Of a DNA stretch of 64,000 nt, positions 55,940 through 63,919 are shown piece by piece. The notes under the pieces were generated by a model. The model saw only the letters and a list, made by a program, of their open reading frames with translations, was not told the DNA's origin and did not search any database. A program made the position numbers and the translations under genes. The DNA lies in NCBI RefSeq assembly GCF_900474295.1, contig NZ_UCOB01000034.1, forward strand, positions 52,699-116,698, read 5' to 3'. The DNA comes from Synechococcus sp. UW140 (GTDB lineage Bacteria; Cyanobacteriota; Cyanobacteriia; PCC-6307; Cyanobiaceae). Position 1 is the first letter of the stretch; each line of letters opens with the position of its first letter.

Positions 55940-56986
55940 TCAGGCCAGCGCGGCCAGAAGCACTTGGCTGGAGGTCTGAGGGTCGTCAGCGGCCATGATC
56001 GCGCCCACCACCGCAACCCTGCGAACGCCCGCTTGCCGCAGCTCCGGGATGCGATCTGCATGGATGCCACCAATGGCGAACCAGGGCAGGCTTGCCTGCT
56101 CACTGGCCTGTACTGCCCAATGGAGCCCCTGGGCGGTGCTGTCCGGTTTGGTGTCGGTGGCGTAGATCGGCCCCACTCCGAGGTAATCGCAATCCTCCTG
56201 CTGGGCCTGCTGCAGTTGCTCCAGGTTGTGGGTGCTGCGCCCGAGTAGTCGTCCGTCGCCGATCAGGCTGCGGGCGGCTGCGGTGGGTAGATCGTCTTGG
56301 CCAAGGTGAACACCGTCCGCATCGACCAGCAGGGCCAGATCGATGCGGTCATTGACGATGAACAACGCTCCATGCTCACGGCATAGGCCGGCAATGGCTT
56401 GGGCTTCGGCGAGTCGGTCGCGGTCATGCCCCTCTTTTGCGCGGTACTGCACCAGCGAGACGCCGGCTCTGAGGGCGGCCTGCACCCGCTCCAGCATTGC
56501 TTCTGCCGGGGCCGTAATCAGGCAGAGGTGGCATTGGTCCAGGCGTTGGCGGCGCTCGGCGCGTTTGCCGGCTTGGAGGATCGTGACTTCGAGGTCGTAA
56601 AGGCCGTAGCGAATGGTGGCTGCTGTGCGGGCCAGCTCCGCATCTTGGTCGCGGCCAAATTCTTCAAGAACTCTCAGCGCTTCCTGCACCCGGGCGCAGT
56701 TGGCCTCCACAATCTGCTTTGGCTGGGGTCGCTGCTGCTGGGCAGGGTGAGCCATCCCCGCCGCGGTGTCTTCGGCGGTGGACCGGGCCTGTTTGTAGTG
56801 CTCACGGTGGCGTTGCCCCAGCTGCTGGCGCCAGTCTTTGAGGGGTTGCACCAGATCGGCACGATCCAGCCCGAAGCGGCACCAGTCCTCCACCACGCGT
56901 AAGCCCTCGCGGGCACGGTCGAGGTTGGCATCAATCAGCCTCGCCACACACTGCTCGCTGCGGGGGGCCACAGGCATCGATTTCAT
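55940..56986 (-). CDS. thiE: thiamine-phosphate synthase with cyanobacterial N-terminal domain
   Basis: Joins the thiazole and pyrimidine phosphates. The C-terminal TIM barrel has SLVQYRAKEG, FIVNDRIDLALLVDADGVHLGQ, GRSTHNLEQL, YLGVGPIYATDTK and FAIGGIHADRI. An extra N-terminal domain of about 140 helical residues (RLIDANLDRAREGLRVVEDW) is standard in cyanobacterial ThiE. The start is at MKSMPVAPR; upstream codons look like leader. Confidence 0.93.
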   Translation of the reverse strand: MKSMPVAPRSEQCVARLIDANLDRAREGLRVVEDWCRFGLDRADLVQPLKDWRQQLGQRHREHYKQARSTAEDTAAGMAHPAQQQRPQPKQIVEANCARVQEALRVLEEFGRDQDAELARTAATIRYGLYDLEVTILQAGKRAERRQRLDQCHLCLITAPAEAMLERVQAALRAGVSLVQYRAKEGHDRDRLAEAQAIAGLCREHGALFIVNDRIDLALLVDADGVHLGQDDLPTAAARSLIGDGRLLGRSTHNLEQLQQAQQEDCDYLGVGPIYATDTKPDSTAQGLHWAVQASEQASLPWFAIGGIHADRIPELRQAGVRRVAVVGAIMAADDPQTSSQVLLAALA

Positions 56987-57022
56987 GGCAGGGTTGGAAC
57001 GATCACATGTTCGATGGTTTCC

Positions 57023-57145
57023 ATGGACAACGGTGGATCCGACAGCCCGATGCACGTGTTGGTGTGGGGGATCCTTTTGCTGGGGGGCATTGGTGTCTTC
57101 ATTGTCTGGGGCTTGACCAACGCCTATCCAGGTTCCGTCATTTGA
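57023..57145 (+). CDS. 40-residue single-pass membrane protein
   Basis: Small frame starting MDNGGSDSPMHVLVWG, one membrane helix (ILLLGGIGVFIVWGL) and a short end NAYPGSVI. It sits between divergent thiE and convergent ribF, overlapping the 3' end of ribF by 22 bases. The shape is typical of conserved tiny cyanobacterial membrane proteins; no function assigned. Confidence 0.6.
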   Translation: MDNGGSDSPMHVLVWGILLLGGIGVFIVWGLTNAYPGSVI

Positions 57146-58101
57146 ACAGGTTGGACAGTGAGGCAGAGACGGGCCTGCTCAGCATCACGGCCGATCTGGT
57201 TGCTGAGTTCGTCCAGGCCTGAAAAGCGTTGTTGGCCACGTAGGCGTTGCACGGGCTCAATGGTGAGCGTGGTGCCGACCAGTTCAAGGCTGGTGTCGAG
57301 TAGGTGCACCTCCACCGCGGAGGGCGAGTCTGGATCCACGGTGGGCTGGGGGCCGAGGTTCATGACCGCAGGCAAGCGCTCTGGCTGATCCCCCACGCGG
57401 GCCCAGGCGGCATACACCCCAAGGCCAGGTAGAAATTTGCGCCCATCCACCTGCAGATTGGCGGTGGGCCAGCCAAGCTTGTGCCCCAGTCCCCGGCCCC
57501 GCACCACGCTGCCGCTGAAGCGATAGGGGCGACCGAGTAGTGCGCTCGCCACGCCTAGTTCACCGTCGCCCAGGGCGGTGCGGATGCGGCTGCTGCTCAT
57601 CCTTCCGCTGGAGTCTTCCAGGATCGGCAGCACAGTGACGCGCACATCGGCCTTAGCGCAGATGTGCTGCAGGGTTTGCGTGCTCCCCTGGCGTCCGCGT
57701 CCAAAGCGGAAATTGGCGCCCACGGCGATGTGTCGGGCTTGAAGGGTGTCGAGCAGCATCGTGCGAACGAAGTCTTCGGCGCTGAGTTGGGCCAGGGCCC
57801 GATCAAATGGCACCAGGACCAGCTGGTCGATCCCGAGAGGTTCCAGCAGCTCTAATTTCTCTCCGGGCAGGTCGAGGCGAAGGCGGGCTTCGCCATGGAG
57901 CACTTCCCTGGGATGGGGCCAGAAGCTGACCACCGTGGGCACGCCACCACAGGGCTGACTGCATACGGCATCGATCACACGGCGGTGACCGGCATGGAGG
58001 CCGTCAAAGCTTCCGAGAGCCAGGGCCGTGGGGGTGCGGGCCTGCTGTGGTGAGCAGAGGGGGATCAAGACGGCCGTGCATCCGGCAAGGGTTGATGGCA
58101 A
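57124..58101 (-). CDS. ribF: bifunctional riboflavin kinase / FAD synthetase
   Basis: Makes FMN then FAD. N-terminal nucleotidyltransferase domain: ALGSFDGLHAGHRRVIDAV, and the SSSRIRTALGDGELG box. C-terminal kinase domain: GSVVRGRGLGHKLGWPTANLQ. Length 325. Its N-terminus overlaps the upstream region of the DUF3611 gene on the other strand. Confidence 0.94.
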   Translation of the reverse strand: MPSTLAGCTAVLIPLCSPQQARTPTALALGSFDGLHAGHRRVIDAVCSQPCGGVPTVVSFWPHPREVLHGEARLRLDLPGEKLELLEPLGIDQLVLVPFDRALAQLSAEDFVRTMLLDTLQARHIAVGANFRFGRGRQGSTQTLQHICAKADVRVTVLPILEDSSGRMSSSRIRTALGDGELGVASALLGRPYRFSGSVVRGRGLGHKLGWPTANLQVDGRKFLPGLGVYAAWARVGDQPERLPAVMNLGPQPTVDPDSPSAVEVHLLDTSLELVGTTLTIEPVQRLRGQQRFSGLDELSNQIGRDAEQARLCLTVQPVQMTEPG

Positions 58102-58127
58102 GTTTGGACGACTGCCGAACAGCTCGC

Positions 58128-58673
58128 ATGGCTGACCGTCTTGATCTCCAGATGCTTGCCCTCGGATTGCGGCGGATGGCCTGGATTCGCTTCTGGATTC
58201 AAACCGCCCTTGGCATCGTGGTCATGGGGCTGCTCACCTTCAATAACATCGGGGGCCGCCTTAGTCGTGAGACCAATCGAGCCCTTGGCCTGAGCCCGGG
58301 TCTATCTCTCACCACTCTGGCGTTCCTTGTGCTGCTGTTCAGCCTCTGGCAAGGCTGGTTGGTGGTGGGTCTCGGTCGTGCTCTGGGAAGCAATGCTCGC
58401 CCTAGTCGCGGGGAAGCGAGTCGCACAATCAAGCGTGGTTTGCTGGCCGATCTGATTGGTCTGATTTTCGCTGTTCTTGGCTACCAGGCTCTGGCTGGCA
58501 TCTTGTTTTTTCAGGCTTCACAGCAGACTCCTGGCCAGGTCCTGGGGCGGCAAGAGTCGATTACGTCACTAGAAATGCTCTCGGTGCTTAGCAACACCCA
58601 GGTGTTGTTTGCCCATCTGATTGGTCTGCTGTTCTCGCTCTGGTTCTTGCAGCGGATCTATCGCGCCCGTTGA
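58128..58673 (+). CDS. DUF3611 membrane protein
   Basis: About 181 residues with four membrane helices (e.g. IQTALGIVVMGLLTF, LAFLVLLFSLWQGWLVVGLGRAL) and the end HLIGLLFSLWFLQRIYRAR. This fits the DUF3611 family of cyanobacteria and plastids. The start at MADRLDLQMLALGLRRM is preferred. It is the last clearly core gene before the AT-rich region. Confidence 0.85.
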   Translation: MADRLDLQMLALGLRRMAWIRFWIQTALGIVVMGLLTFNNIGGRLSRETNRALGLSPGLSLTTLAFLVLLFSLWQGWLVVGLGRALGSNARPSRGEASRTIKRGLLADLIGLIFAVLGYQALAGILFFQASQQTPGQVLGRQESITSLEMLSVLSNTQVLFAHLIGLLFSLWFLQRIYRAR

Positions 58674-58809
58674 CTGCCTCAAAAAGCATGGACTCAAAAG
58701 GCTTCCTATGACTGGGTTCTTTCTGAGGCGTAATCCAAGAAGACCCTCACAACTACCCCCACAAACGACCCCCACAGCTCGCCCTTAGGTGCGTTGGTAG
58801 AACGAACCC

Positions 58810-58917
58810 TTAGAGGTCCAAGCCAGCTTCACGAAGCTTCCTGAGTTTCTTCAGCAACTTGAGCTCCTCCAGCAGTTCAGCCTCCTTGTCATCGAGAAGG
58901 GTGTCTTTGGCCGTCAC
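58810..58917 (-). CDS. possible 35-residue coiled-coil peptide
   Basis: GTG-initiated frame, charged and helical (LLDDKEAELLEELKLLKKLR) with a heptad-like leucine pattern, ending AGLDL. No neighbours on this strand. Looks like a genuine small helical protein but could be chance. Confidence 0.4.
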   Translation of the reverse strand: MTAKDTLLDDKEAELLEELKLLKKLRKLREAGLDL

Positions 58918-59059
58918 GCAAAGGTTCTAATGGTCGATGGGGGTAAAACTTATCGAAGCTGTGTAAATCAGCAACAGGTGTCAATCCTCACATGCGCTTG
59001 GTCATCGAGTTGCAACTTGTCTTCGAGAAGCAAACTTTAACGAAGCAACAATCCGCGCA

Positions 59060-59194
59060 ATGGCAGCAGCCATCAACACAGACACGATGAGCGGCGCAAG
59101 TCGGGATGCGATAGGTGCACTGCTGAAAGAGAAGGTTGAGGGGATGAAGGTCGTCACGGTCAATAGCAAGGCGGTTCCAACGGCAGCCACCTAG
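59060..59194 (+). CDS. doubtful 44-residue peptide
   Basis: ATG frame with MAAAINTDTMSGASRD at the start and LLKEKVEGMKVVTVNSKAV near the end. The frame is open 15-20 codons further upstream with coding-like residues (REANFNEATIRA), so it may be the tail of a broken gene. No homology recognised. Confidence 0.3.
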   Translation: MAAAINTDTMSGASRDAIGALLKEKVEGMKVVTVNSKAVPTAAT

Positions 59195-59237
59195 GCGTTC
59201 AGACACGTGTCCGAAACGAACTGAGAGGCTTTTCTAT

Positions 59238-59634
59238 CTACTCGTCCAACCAAAAAGGCTCTGTCTTTACACACGTCACTTCTGAAGTTTGTTTCGCAAA
59301 ATCATTATTCCTTTGAGTAATGTATCCTTGCTCCACATCTATTGTCCAACGTTCATAGAGACCAGGCTTGTAGTGTTGGGTCCTTTTGCCTTCCCAATAG
59401 ATAGCGGTTCCATTGTCTTTCACAGTAAATCCGTCATACCAGCCGAGATAGTTATTGAAGGTAAAACGGCGATTAGTCCAATCAATAGTTTAGACGTGTC
59501 CCTAGCGTTGGGAATTCGTCACTAATATATTCATCTCTGCAGAGATAGTGTCTTATGTCCTGTTTGGATTGATCCGATACGGCGGAATGGCAAGAAGCTA
59601 GCGCCAAAGTCAAAGCGAGTAGATATTTGATGAT
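59238..59634 (-). pseudogene. broken small lipoprotein gene
   Basis: An N-terminal frame reads as a lipoprotein signal (KYLLALTLALASC) and about 35 residues with a second cysteine. It then stops, and the protein appears to continue in another frame with WTNRRFTFNNYLGWYDGFTV, TAIYWEGKRTQHYKPG and a final CVKTEPFWLDE. No ATG begins the first part (ATC at the expected place). A frameshift plus lost start explains both. Base composition is AT-rich, unlike the core genes. Confidence 0.5.
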
Positions 59635-59788
59635 GGCTACATCCGATAAATCACTTGAGCTACACTAACAGAGAGGTAGAAAATTTTTTAGACATTTTTT
59701 CTTGTCAGTATTATTGATTGGTTGATTGTTGCTAGAAGCCTAATCCGATCTAATCAATTAACTGAATAGATTTAGAAAATTCAATTTG

Positions 59789-60046
59789 TCACCACTGTGC
59801 CATGTCTGTACAGACTCTGCTGCCAAGTGGCGTTTCAAATGCATCAGATACTTGCTTGGGATTGGCAACCCGAATCAGCGTACCTTCGCGGCAGTTGATT
59901 ACATATTTATCTCCACCATCAACAACTACATAATCTCCAGTATCGACATCAAAGTGATAGCTATAGCCGCTAGTGGGATGCGTGGCGAATGAACCAGCAA
60001 ATCCAGGACTGATTAGCGCGATCAAGAAGTAGTTAAAGATATTCAT
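59789..60046 (-). CDS. small secreted hypothetical protein
   Basis: Eighty-five residues: signal peptide (MNIFNYFLIALISPGFAGSFA), mature part of about 64 residues rich in beta-type residues (GYSYHFDVDTGDYVVVDGGD) with two cysteines (VINCREGT, SRVCTDMA) that could form a disulfide. It has AT-rich codon use like the rest of the island. No family recognised. Confidence 0.6.
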   Translation of the reverse strand: MNIFNYFLIALISPGFAGSFATHPTSGYSYHFDVDTGDYVVVDGGDKYVINCREGTLIRVANPKQVSDAFETPLGSRVCTDMAQW

Positions 60047-60152
60047 TTAAGGCTGGCAACGTGAGTTCTTATCACTATAAGTCCTTGCCATCCAACTGAG
60101 CAATGGGTGGCTTTTTCAATGGCTCAATTTCTAGAAATCAAACCATAACCAT

Positions 60153-60305
60153 ATGTCTAAAAATAAATACACACGTCGTAGATCAATGCGACGTCCTACT
60201 GCTGGCACTAGATACCAGAATGAATTAATTCAAGGTCCACTCCAACCAACACAGCCAGGCAAAGGTAGAAGCCCTCTAGGGAAAGCAGTGTTGCAGCTTG
60301 ATTGA
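60153..60305 (+). CDS. small basic protein, 50 residues
   Basis: ATG frame, strongly basic at the start (KNKYTRRRSMRRPTAG), with a proline/glycine middle and short C-terminus (GKAVLQLD). Could bind nucleic acid by charge alone. Its end overlaps the possible start of the next gene. Confidence 0.5.
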   Translation: MSKNKYTRRRSMRRPTAGTRYQNELIQGPLQPTQPGKGRSPLGKAVLQLD

Positions 60306-60309
60306 ATCG

Positions 60310-60567
60310 ATGAGCTCATGGACAAATCACCTACCCATCAACTACCGATGTCTTAACCGTTCATCTACTATCAAAGCACAGGCGACTGGATTAATGGATA
60401 AATCAGAAGTTACACCCACGCAGCGAGTCATTGCGTTTGTTGTGTGCTTCAGCTTTCTAGGTACTATCTTATCCATAGGATTTATACGCTCATATCTGAC
60501 AAACTCATCAGATACTGGTGAAGCGACTGTCAATCGTATTCGCGATAGGTTCAGAAATCTCCGCTAG
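60310..60567 (+). CDS. small membrane protein
   Basis: One clear membrane helix (RVIAFVVCFSFLGTILSIGFI) and a short basic tail (VNRIRDRFRNLR). The start is uncertain: ATG here, or the later ATG at 60394 (MDKSEVTPTQR), which gives a compact 57-residue protein. Follows the small basic protein on the same strand. Confidence 0.5.
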   Translation: MSSWTNHLPINYRCLNRSSTIKAQATGLMDKSEVTPTQRVIAFVVCFSFLGTILSIGFIRSYLTNSSDTGEATVNRIRDRFRNLR

Positions 60568-60710
60568 CTCATAGCAAGCAAGAAATAAGAACACCCTCTC
60601 AGACACTCCAGAATCGGCCACAAGGCGCATCAAAAGCTTGTAATGAGGATCCCCTTCACAATCACAGAAGCCCACTAGAGTGGCATATGGCGCCTCTCAC
60701 GCGATCCCTC

Positions 60711-60893
60711 CCGTATACAGAGGGAAGGCGAAAGCCACCGTATACAGAGGGAGTGATCCCACCCGTATACAGATAGAGCGATCCCACCCTTATACAAGGA
60801 GGGTGATCACTGCCGTATACAGAGGGATCACCTCTCCGTAATGCTTTTAGATAGCGGTAACACGCACCGTATATAGAGAGAAGCGAGCCGCAG
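60711..60893 (+). repeat. tandem array of 25-27 bp repeats around CCGTATAC
   Basis: CCGTATACAGAGGGA-like units begin at 60711, 60738, 60763, 60788 (CCTTATAC), 60813 and 60867 (CCGTATAT). Steps are 27, 25, 25, 25 and 54, the last about two units. Unit tails share GTGATCCCAC. Each unit holds the palindrome GTATAC. No protein in the array is credible. It precedes an unknown gene set and resembles iterons or a small satellite. Confidence 0.75.
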
Positions 60894-60917
60894 TCTTTAA
60901 AGAGAGAAGCGCCAGAG

Positions 60918-61202
60918 TCAAGGAAAAGACTTAAACACCCGTGGAATGGAATCCACGTAAAAGAAAGGAATGACTCTGAATGCCTTAGGGAGTAGGTCGT
61001 CATTCGCGCCATCGGACGCCAGGGAGAACAAGCCTTCAGGCAGCTTGTAGTAGTACCCGTTATCCGATCCCGTCAGCGTGACGCGCGTAACACAGCGGCA
61101 CCACCATGAACTCAAGTGAAACCAATCTGCTCTGGATTGGATGATGTAGTTCGTGTTTGCGGAGTAAGTGCTACAGGCGGAGCCTACGGCAACACTTCCC
61201 AA
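60918..61202 (-). CDS. hypothetical protein or gene remnant
   Basis: Ninety-four residues from a TTG; the N-terminus GSVAVGSAC is lipobox-like but lacks a proper hydrophobic lead. The body has coding-like content (ADWFHLSSWWCRCVTRVTL, YYYKLPEGLFSLASDG). Without an ATG and with a truncated signal it may be a decayed secreted-protein gene. It ends at the edge of the repeat array. Confidence 0.4.
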   Translation of the reverse strand: MGSVAVGSACSTYSANTNYIIQSRADWFHLSSWWCRCVTRVTLTGSDNGYYYKLPEGLFSLASDGANDDLLPKAFRVIPFFYVDSIPRVFKSFP

Positions 61203-61260
61203 ACCGAATCTAAGTGAATAGCTAGATAGCTACTTCACAATATTGCCATTTGCCAGGACG

Positions 61261-62172
61261 ATGAGCTACCAGCAAGTGGTGGAATTATTTCCGTACGGAA
61301 AAAACAAACAACACTGCATGAACTTAGTACAACTACTGACACCTAAAAACGAAGATGGAAGCATTGATCAACGGTATAGCTCCATCACTGCAACAATCGT
61401 CGATCAAATTGGCAAACAAGCTGCCAACGGTCTTCTCGAATTCTACAACAAGTCATTTGAATTAGAAAAACGATATGGAGGTTACGCTCTTCAACTAGTC
61501 GTTACCTCTTTCTCTATTGACCAAGATGAATATCAACAGAAAAGAATGACAAAGTCACTGCGAACAGCATTACAAGAACTGGGTTTCAAGCCTTCCAACG
61601 TGTCCAAGCTGTTGTCTGATGGAAGATTCCTGGGTACATACGACTTGCTAGAAGAGACTTTCTGTTATTTCGGCAGGAACACTCTTCTGGATGGTCAACA
61701 GGCACAGGCCAAACTCGATGAGTACTTCAATGGATTCACAATTGGATTATTAGACGTCATTAGCAGAACCAGAAAGCAAGGGCGCAAGAAGGCATACAGC
61801 CACTACGCGATGACTGGGAAGCGCATGAGCCAAGCTGAGTTAGAAGAAGTAAGACGTCAATATCCCCTCAATCCAGATGAAAGAAGAGGTCATAAAAGCC
61901 AATCTCATGACTCAGCTAAGTCGTCTGATCTAGCCAAGTACGAAAGTCTTACACCTAACCAGGACACACAAGAAGAACTTCAATCCCCTGATCAAATCAT
62001 CGGCAACTTCATTGATCTATTTGAAACAGAAGGGTTTGATAACTACATTCAAGACCTAGACGAGAACCAGCAGCTCAGCCTTATGCATCAACTAATGGAT
62101 GCAGCAAACCTCCTAGCTGAATATGTTGCATGTCAGAAAAATATTGTTGATGTAACCCCAATCCTTAACTAA
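61261..62172 (+). CDS. hypothetical protein of the AT-rich island, 303 residues
   Basis: The largest gene of the island. N-terminal region begins MSYQQVVELFPYGKN. The central helical part has QKRMTKSLRTALQELGFKPS-type sequence that could be a DNA-binding helix-turn-helix with NVSKLLSDGRFL. A basic linker (RTRKQGRKKAYSHY) and an acidic C-terminal helical tail follow. No known family recognised. Place beside a repeat array raises, without proving, a replication or regulation role. Confidence 0.65.
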   Translation: MSYQQVVELFPYGKNKQHCMNLVQLLTPKNEDGSIDQRYSSITATIVDQIGKQAANGLLEFYNKSFELEKRYGGYALQLVVTSFSIDQDEYQQKRMTKSLRTALQELGFKPSNVSKLLSDGRFLGTYDLLEETFCYFGRNTLLDGQQAQAKLDEYFNGFTIGLLDVISRTRKQGRKKAYSHYAMTGKRMSQAELEEVRRQYPLNPDERRGHKSQSHDSAKSSDLAKYESLTPNQDTQEELQSPDQIIGNFIDLFETEGFDNYIQDLDENQQLSLMHQLMDAANLLAEYVACQKNIVDVTPILN

Positions 62173-62328
62173 ATGATGCCAAGTCCAAGAAATAAAAACA
62201 GATACCCACGTATCAGATTCTGGTGTCGTGGTTCTATTGCAGTCAGTGCTAAAGCACGAATCGACCGGATCATCCACAATCACCCACTTGACGCAGAAGC
62301 AATGATCAAGGAGTGGATTCTCAGCTGA
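62173..62328 (+). CDS. small basic protein following the 303-residue protein
   Basis: Fifty-one residues starting immediately after the previous stop (no gap). Basic N-terminus (RNKNRYPRIRFWCRGS) followed by VSAKARIDRIIHNHPLDAEA and a short helix, resembling a ribbon-helix-helix-like or arc-type small DNA-binding protein by eye. The zero gap suggests coupled translation. Confidence 0.55.
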   Translation: MMPSPRNKNRYPRIRFWCRGSIAVSAKARIDRIIHNHPLDAEAMIKEWILS

Positions 62329-62523
62329 GGATGGAGGCAAGCCAATGCCACAGTCAATAGTCCTTGGATCTCTTCTGTCCCTTTAATGTAATTACTGAAG
62401 TCACTTATCATCTATAGATTACCTTCGTTCATTACATGAATAACATGTTTGAATTATTAGGTAGATAAATTGTTTGCTTCATAGTGTCTTTGTTTACTTC
62501 TTTGCTACACTACAAGTAGACAA

Positions 62524-62844
62524 GTGTTTGCCGTGCAGCTGATTCCACTTGCCTTGCTTGCTGTATCGGGGCTTTACAGCCTTTTAATGTGTGTGTATTG
62601 GCTTCTAGTCAATCATTCACCGTTACATATGGAGGTGGTACGTTTCGAGACCTTGTTCACTGGTTTGCTATATAGCTTATTGCAATTTATTTTCCTGTTT
62701 CTTGCTCTTCTGATCTCATTGGTGGTTTTGTTTACCAAAAAATATTCAAATAAATCAGTGTCTCTAGGTATAACATTTGTATTGGCTATATTCAATGTCA
62801 CGTTCTTTATTTGGGTGATAGACGACGTTCTTCTTCTGCTTTGA
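62524..62844 (+). CDS. small polytopic membrane protein
   Basis: GTG-initiated 106-residue protein with three to four hydrophobic helices (LALLAVSGLYSLLMCVYWLL, FIFLFLALLISLVVLF, ITFVLAIFNVTFFIWVI). No charge pattern or motif that points to a function. A -10-like TACACT lies about 20 bases upstream. Confidence 0.55.
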   Translation: MFAVQLIPLALLAVSGLYSLLMCVYWLLVNHSPLHMEVVRFETLFTGLLYSLLQFIFLFLALLISLVVLFTKKYSNKSVSLGITFVLAIFNVTFFIWVIDDVLLLL

Positions 62845-62870
62845 AATTATTTATATTCAATACTTAAAGC

Positions 62871-62917
62871 AACCTCTTAGTGATTCAATACAGGTGCAAT
62901 TCCTGTTGGTTGTATTG
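62871..62917 (+). other. tRNA-like hairpin remnant
   Basis: GCAACC near the start can pair with GGTTGT at the end, closing an arm ACAGG-TGCAATT-CCTGT that resembles a T arm. There is no room for normal D and anticodon arms, so a degenerate tRNA fragment is the most that can be said. Confidence 0.25.
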
Positions 62918-63010
62918 CCAATGGAATTGATGAACCCATTGGTAGAACTTGAAGGGTGGATCAAGTTTTAACTACTCATCATGTCATTAAAAAAGCTAGC
63001 TCTCTTTGAG

Positions 63011-63082
63011 CGGCGGTGTCCTAGTGGATAGGAACAGTGATCATCTGGTGATCTTTGTGTTGGTTCGATTCCGACAGTTCAC
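63011..63082 (+). other. degenerate tRNA-like sequence
   Basis: A D-arm-like TCCT-AGTGGAT-AGGA, a GATC-ATCTGGT-GATC anticodon-like hairpin (would read CTG), and a good T arm GTTGG-TTCGATT-CCGAC occur in the right order. However, the 5' and 3' acceptor strands (GCGGCGG and AGTTCAC) do not pair. Probably a decayed phage or island tRNA. Confidence 0.35.
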
Positions 63083-63141
63083 ATTCGGTGAGTTTTCCAC
63101 GTCCTTAGTGATGTGGTTAAAACTACACCCTTCAAATAATA

Positions 63142-63471
63142 ATGAAAACAGCTAAGCAAATTAAAGTAGACAACAGAATTACCACAATCATCACTTGTGA
63201 TAACTGCGGTAAGGAAACACAAGTCAAGGCGAGTATCGATACCAAGACTGTCTCTAAGGCACTTGAGCGATCTTGTTCATCGTGTCAACCACACTTCTAT
63301 GTCGATGGGTGGTGGAAACAGTTCGGACTGAAAGCCAATCCATACGTATATGGTCCTATACAGCGTCTACGGACTAGCAGAGACTATCGAATGCAAGAAG
63401 CAAGACGAATGGGATGGATGGCTTGGACTTGGGATGATGAGTACACGGAAGCTCGAAAGTGTCCGTCCTAA
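63142..63471 (+). CDS. zinc-ribbon-like hypothetical protein
   Basis: 109 residues with two C-x2-C pairs (ITCDNCGKET and RSCSSCQPH), spaced 25 residues apart, suggesting one zinc site. The C-terminal half is basic and aromatic (MQEARRMGWMAWTWDDEY). Could bind nucleic acid; no family identified. AT-rich composition of the island. Confidence 0.6.
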   Translation: MKTAKQIKVDNRITTIITCDNCGKETQVKASIDTKTVSKALERSCSSCQPHFYVDGWWKQFGLKANPYVYGPIQRLRTSRDYRMQEARRMGWMAWTWDDEYTEARKCPS

Positions 63472-63640
63472 AATACCAAAAAAAATAACGTAATTGTCTG
63501 AAGTCTCTTTGGTATATGTAGGGACTTTCAAGTGTCCCCTATAGTGCCTCTCGATCAGCATTTAGGCATATCAAATAAACCTAAGCTTATTGATTGCTCC
63601 CGCTGAAGGAGTATTGGCCGGAGTTGATAGTTGATTGCAG

Positions 63641-63659
63641 GCTTGATTACTAATCAAGC
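63641..63659. repeat. perfect 19-bp palindrome
   Basis: GCTTGATTA-C-TAATCAAGC directly precedes a short ATG frame. It may be an operator or a transcript hairpin. Confidence 0.5.
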
Positions 63660-63660
63660 C

Positions 63661-63732
63661 ATGACCATTTCAGCTCAACTGCCCTCAATCGTGCCAGGCA
63701 TTGGATGGCATTTAGGCGTGATTAGCAAGTGA
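63661..63732 (+). CDS. possible 23-residue peptide
   Basis: Short ATG frame (MTISAQLPSIVPGIGWHLG...) between a perfect palindrome and a terminator-like hairpin. There is no ribosome binding site of note; the sandwich of palindrome and hairpin is the only support. Confidence 0.2.
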   Translation: MTISAQLPSIVPGIGWHLGVISK

Positions 63733-63744
63733 TTTAAGAAATAA

Positions 63745-63770
63745 AAAGCCCCTGCAATTGCAAGGGCTTT
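63745..63770. terminator. terminator-like hairpin
   Basis: AAAGCCC and GGGCTTT flank an inner TGCAATTGCA palindrome, giving a long imperfect stem with A-run before it; could act for transcripts from either side. Confidence 0.6.
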
Positions 63771-63816
63771 GGGAGTTAGGGTCAAGTTGAAGGGGCCGGG
63801 GTAGTTTTTGAGTTAA

Positions 63817-63919
63817 TAGGTGTTACGGTGCAATCGGTCCGAGCGCACAATTAGTAATTAGTAGGTGTTACGTAGTCTAAACTAAAAAACCCTGTTCATT
63901 ACAGCCAGTAGGTGTTACG
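63817..63919 (+). repeat. three spaced copies of TAGGTGTTACG
   Basis: Exact 11-base copies at 63817, 63862 and 63909 (steps 45 and 47), in the same direction, two of them within the longer AGTAGGTGTTACG. Sequence between copies is unrelated. The series may go on beyond the window. The last 268 bases hold no gene otherwise. Confidence 0.7.

Noticed and set aside
60711..60893. CRISPR array
   Set aside because: Units are 25-27 bases with no constant repeat plus unique spacer structure and there are no cas genes.
60662..61012. Minus-strand frame across the 25-bp repeat array
   Set aside because: It consists mostly of translated repeats (PSVYG units) and overlaps a better frame; not a credible protein.
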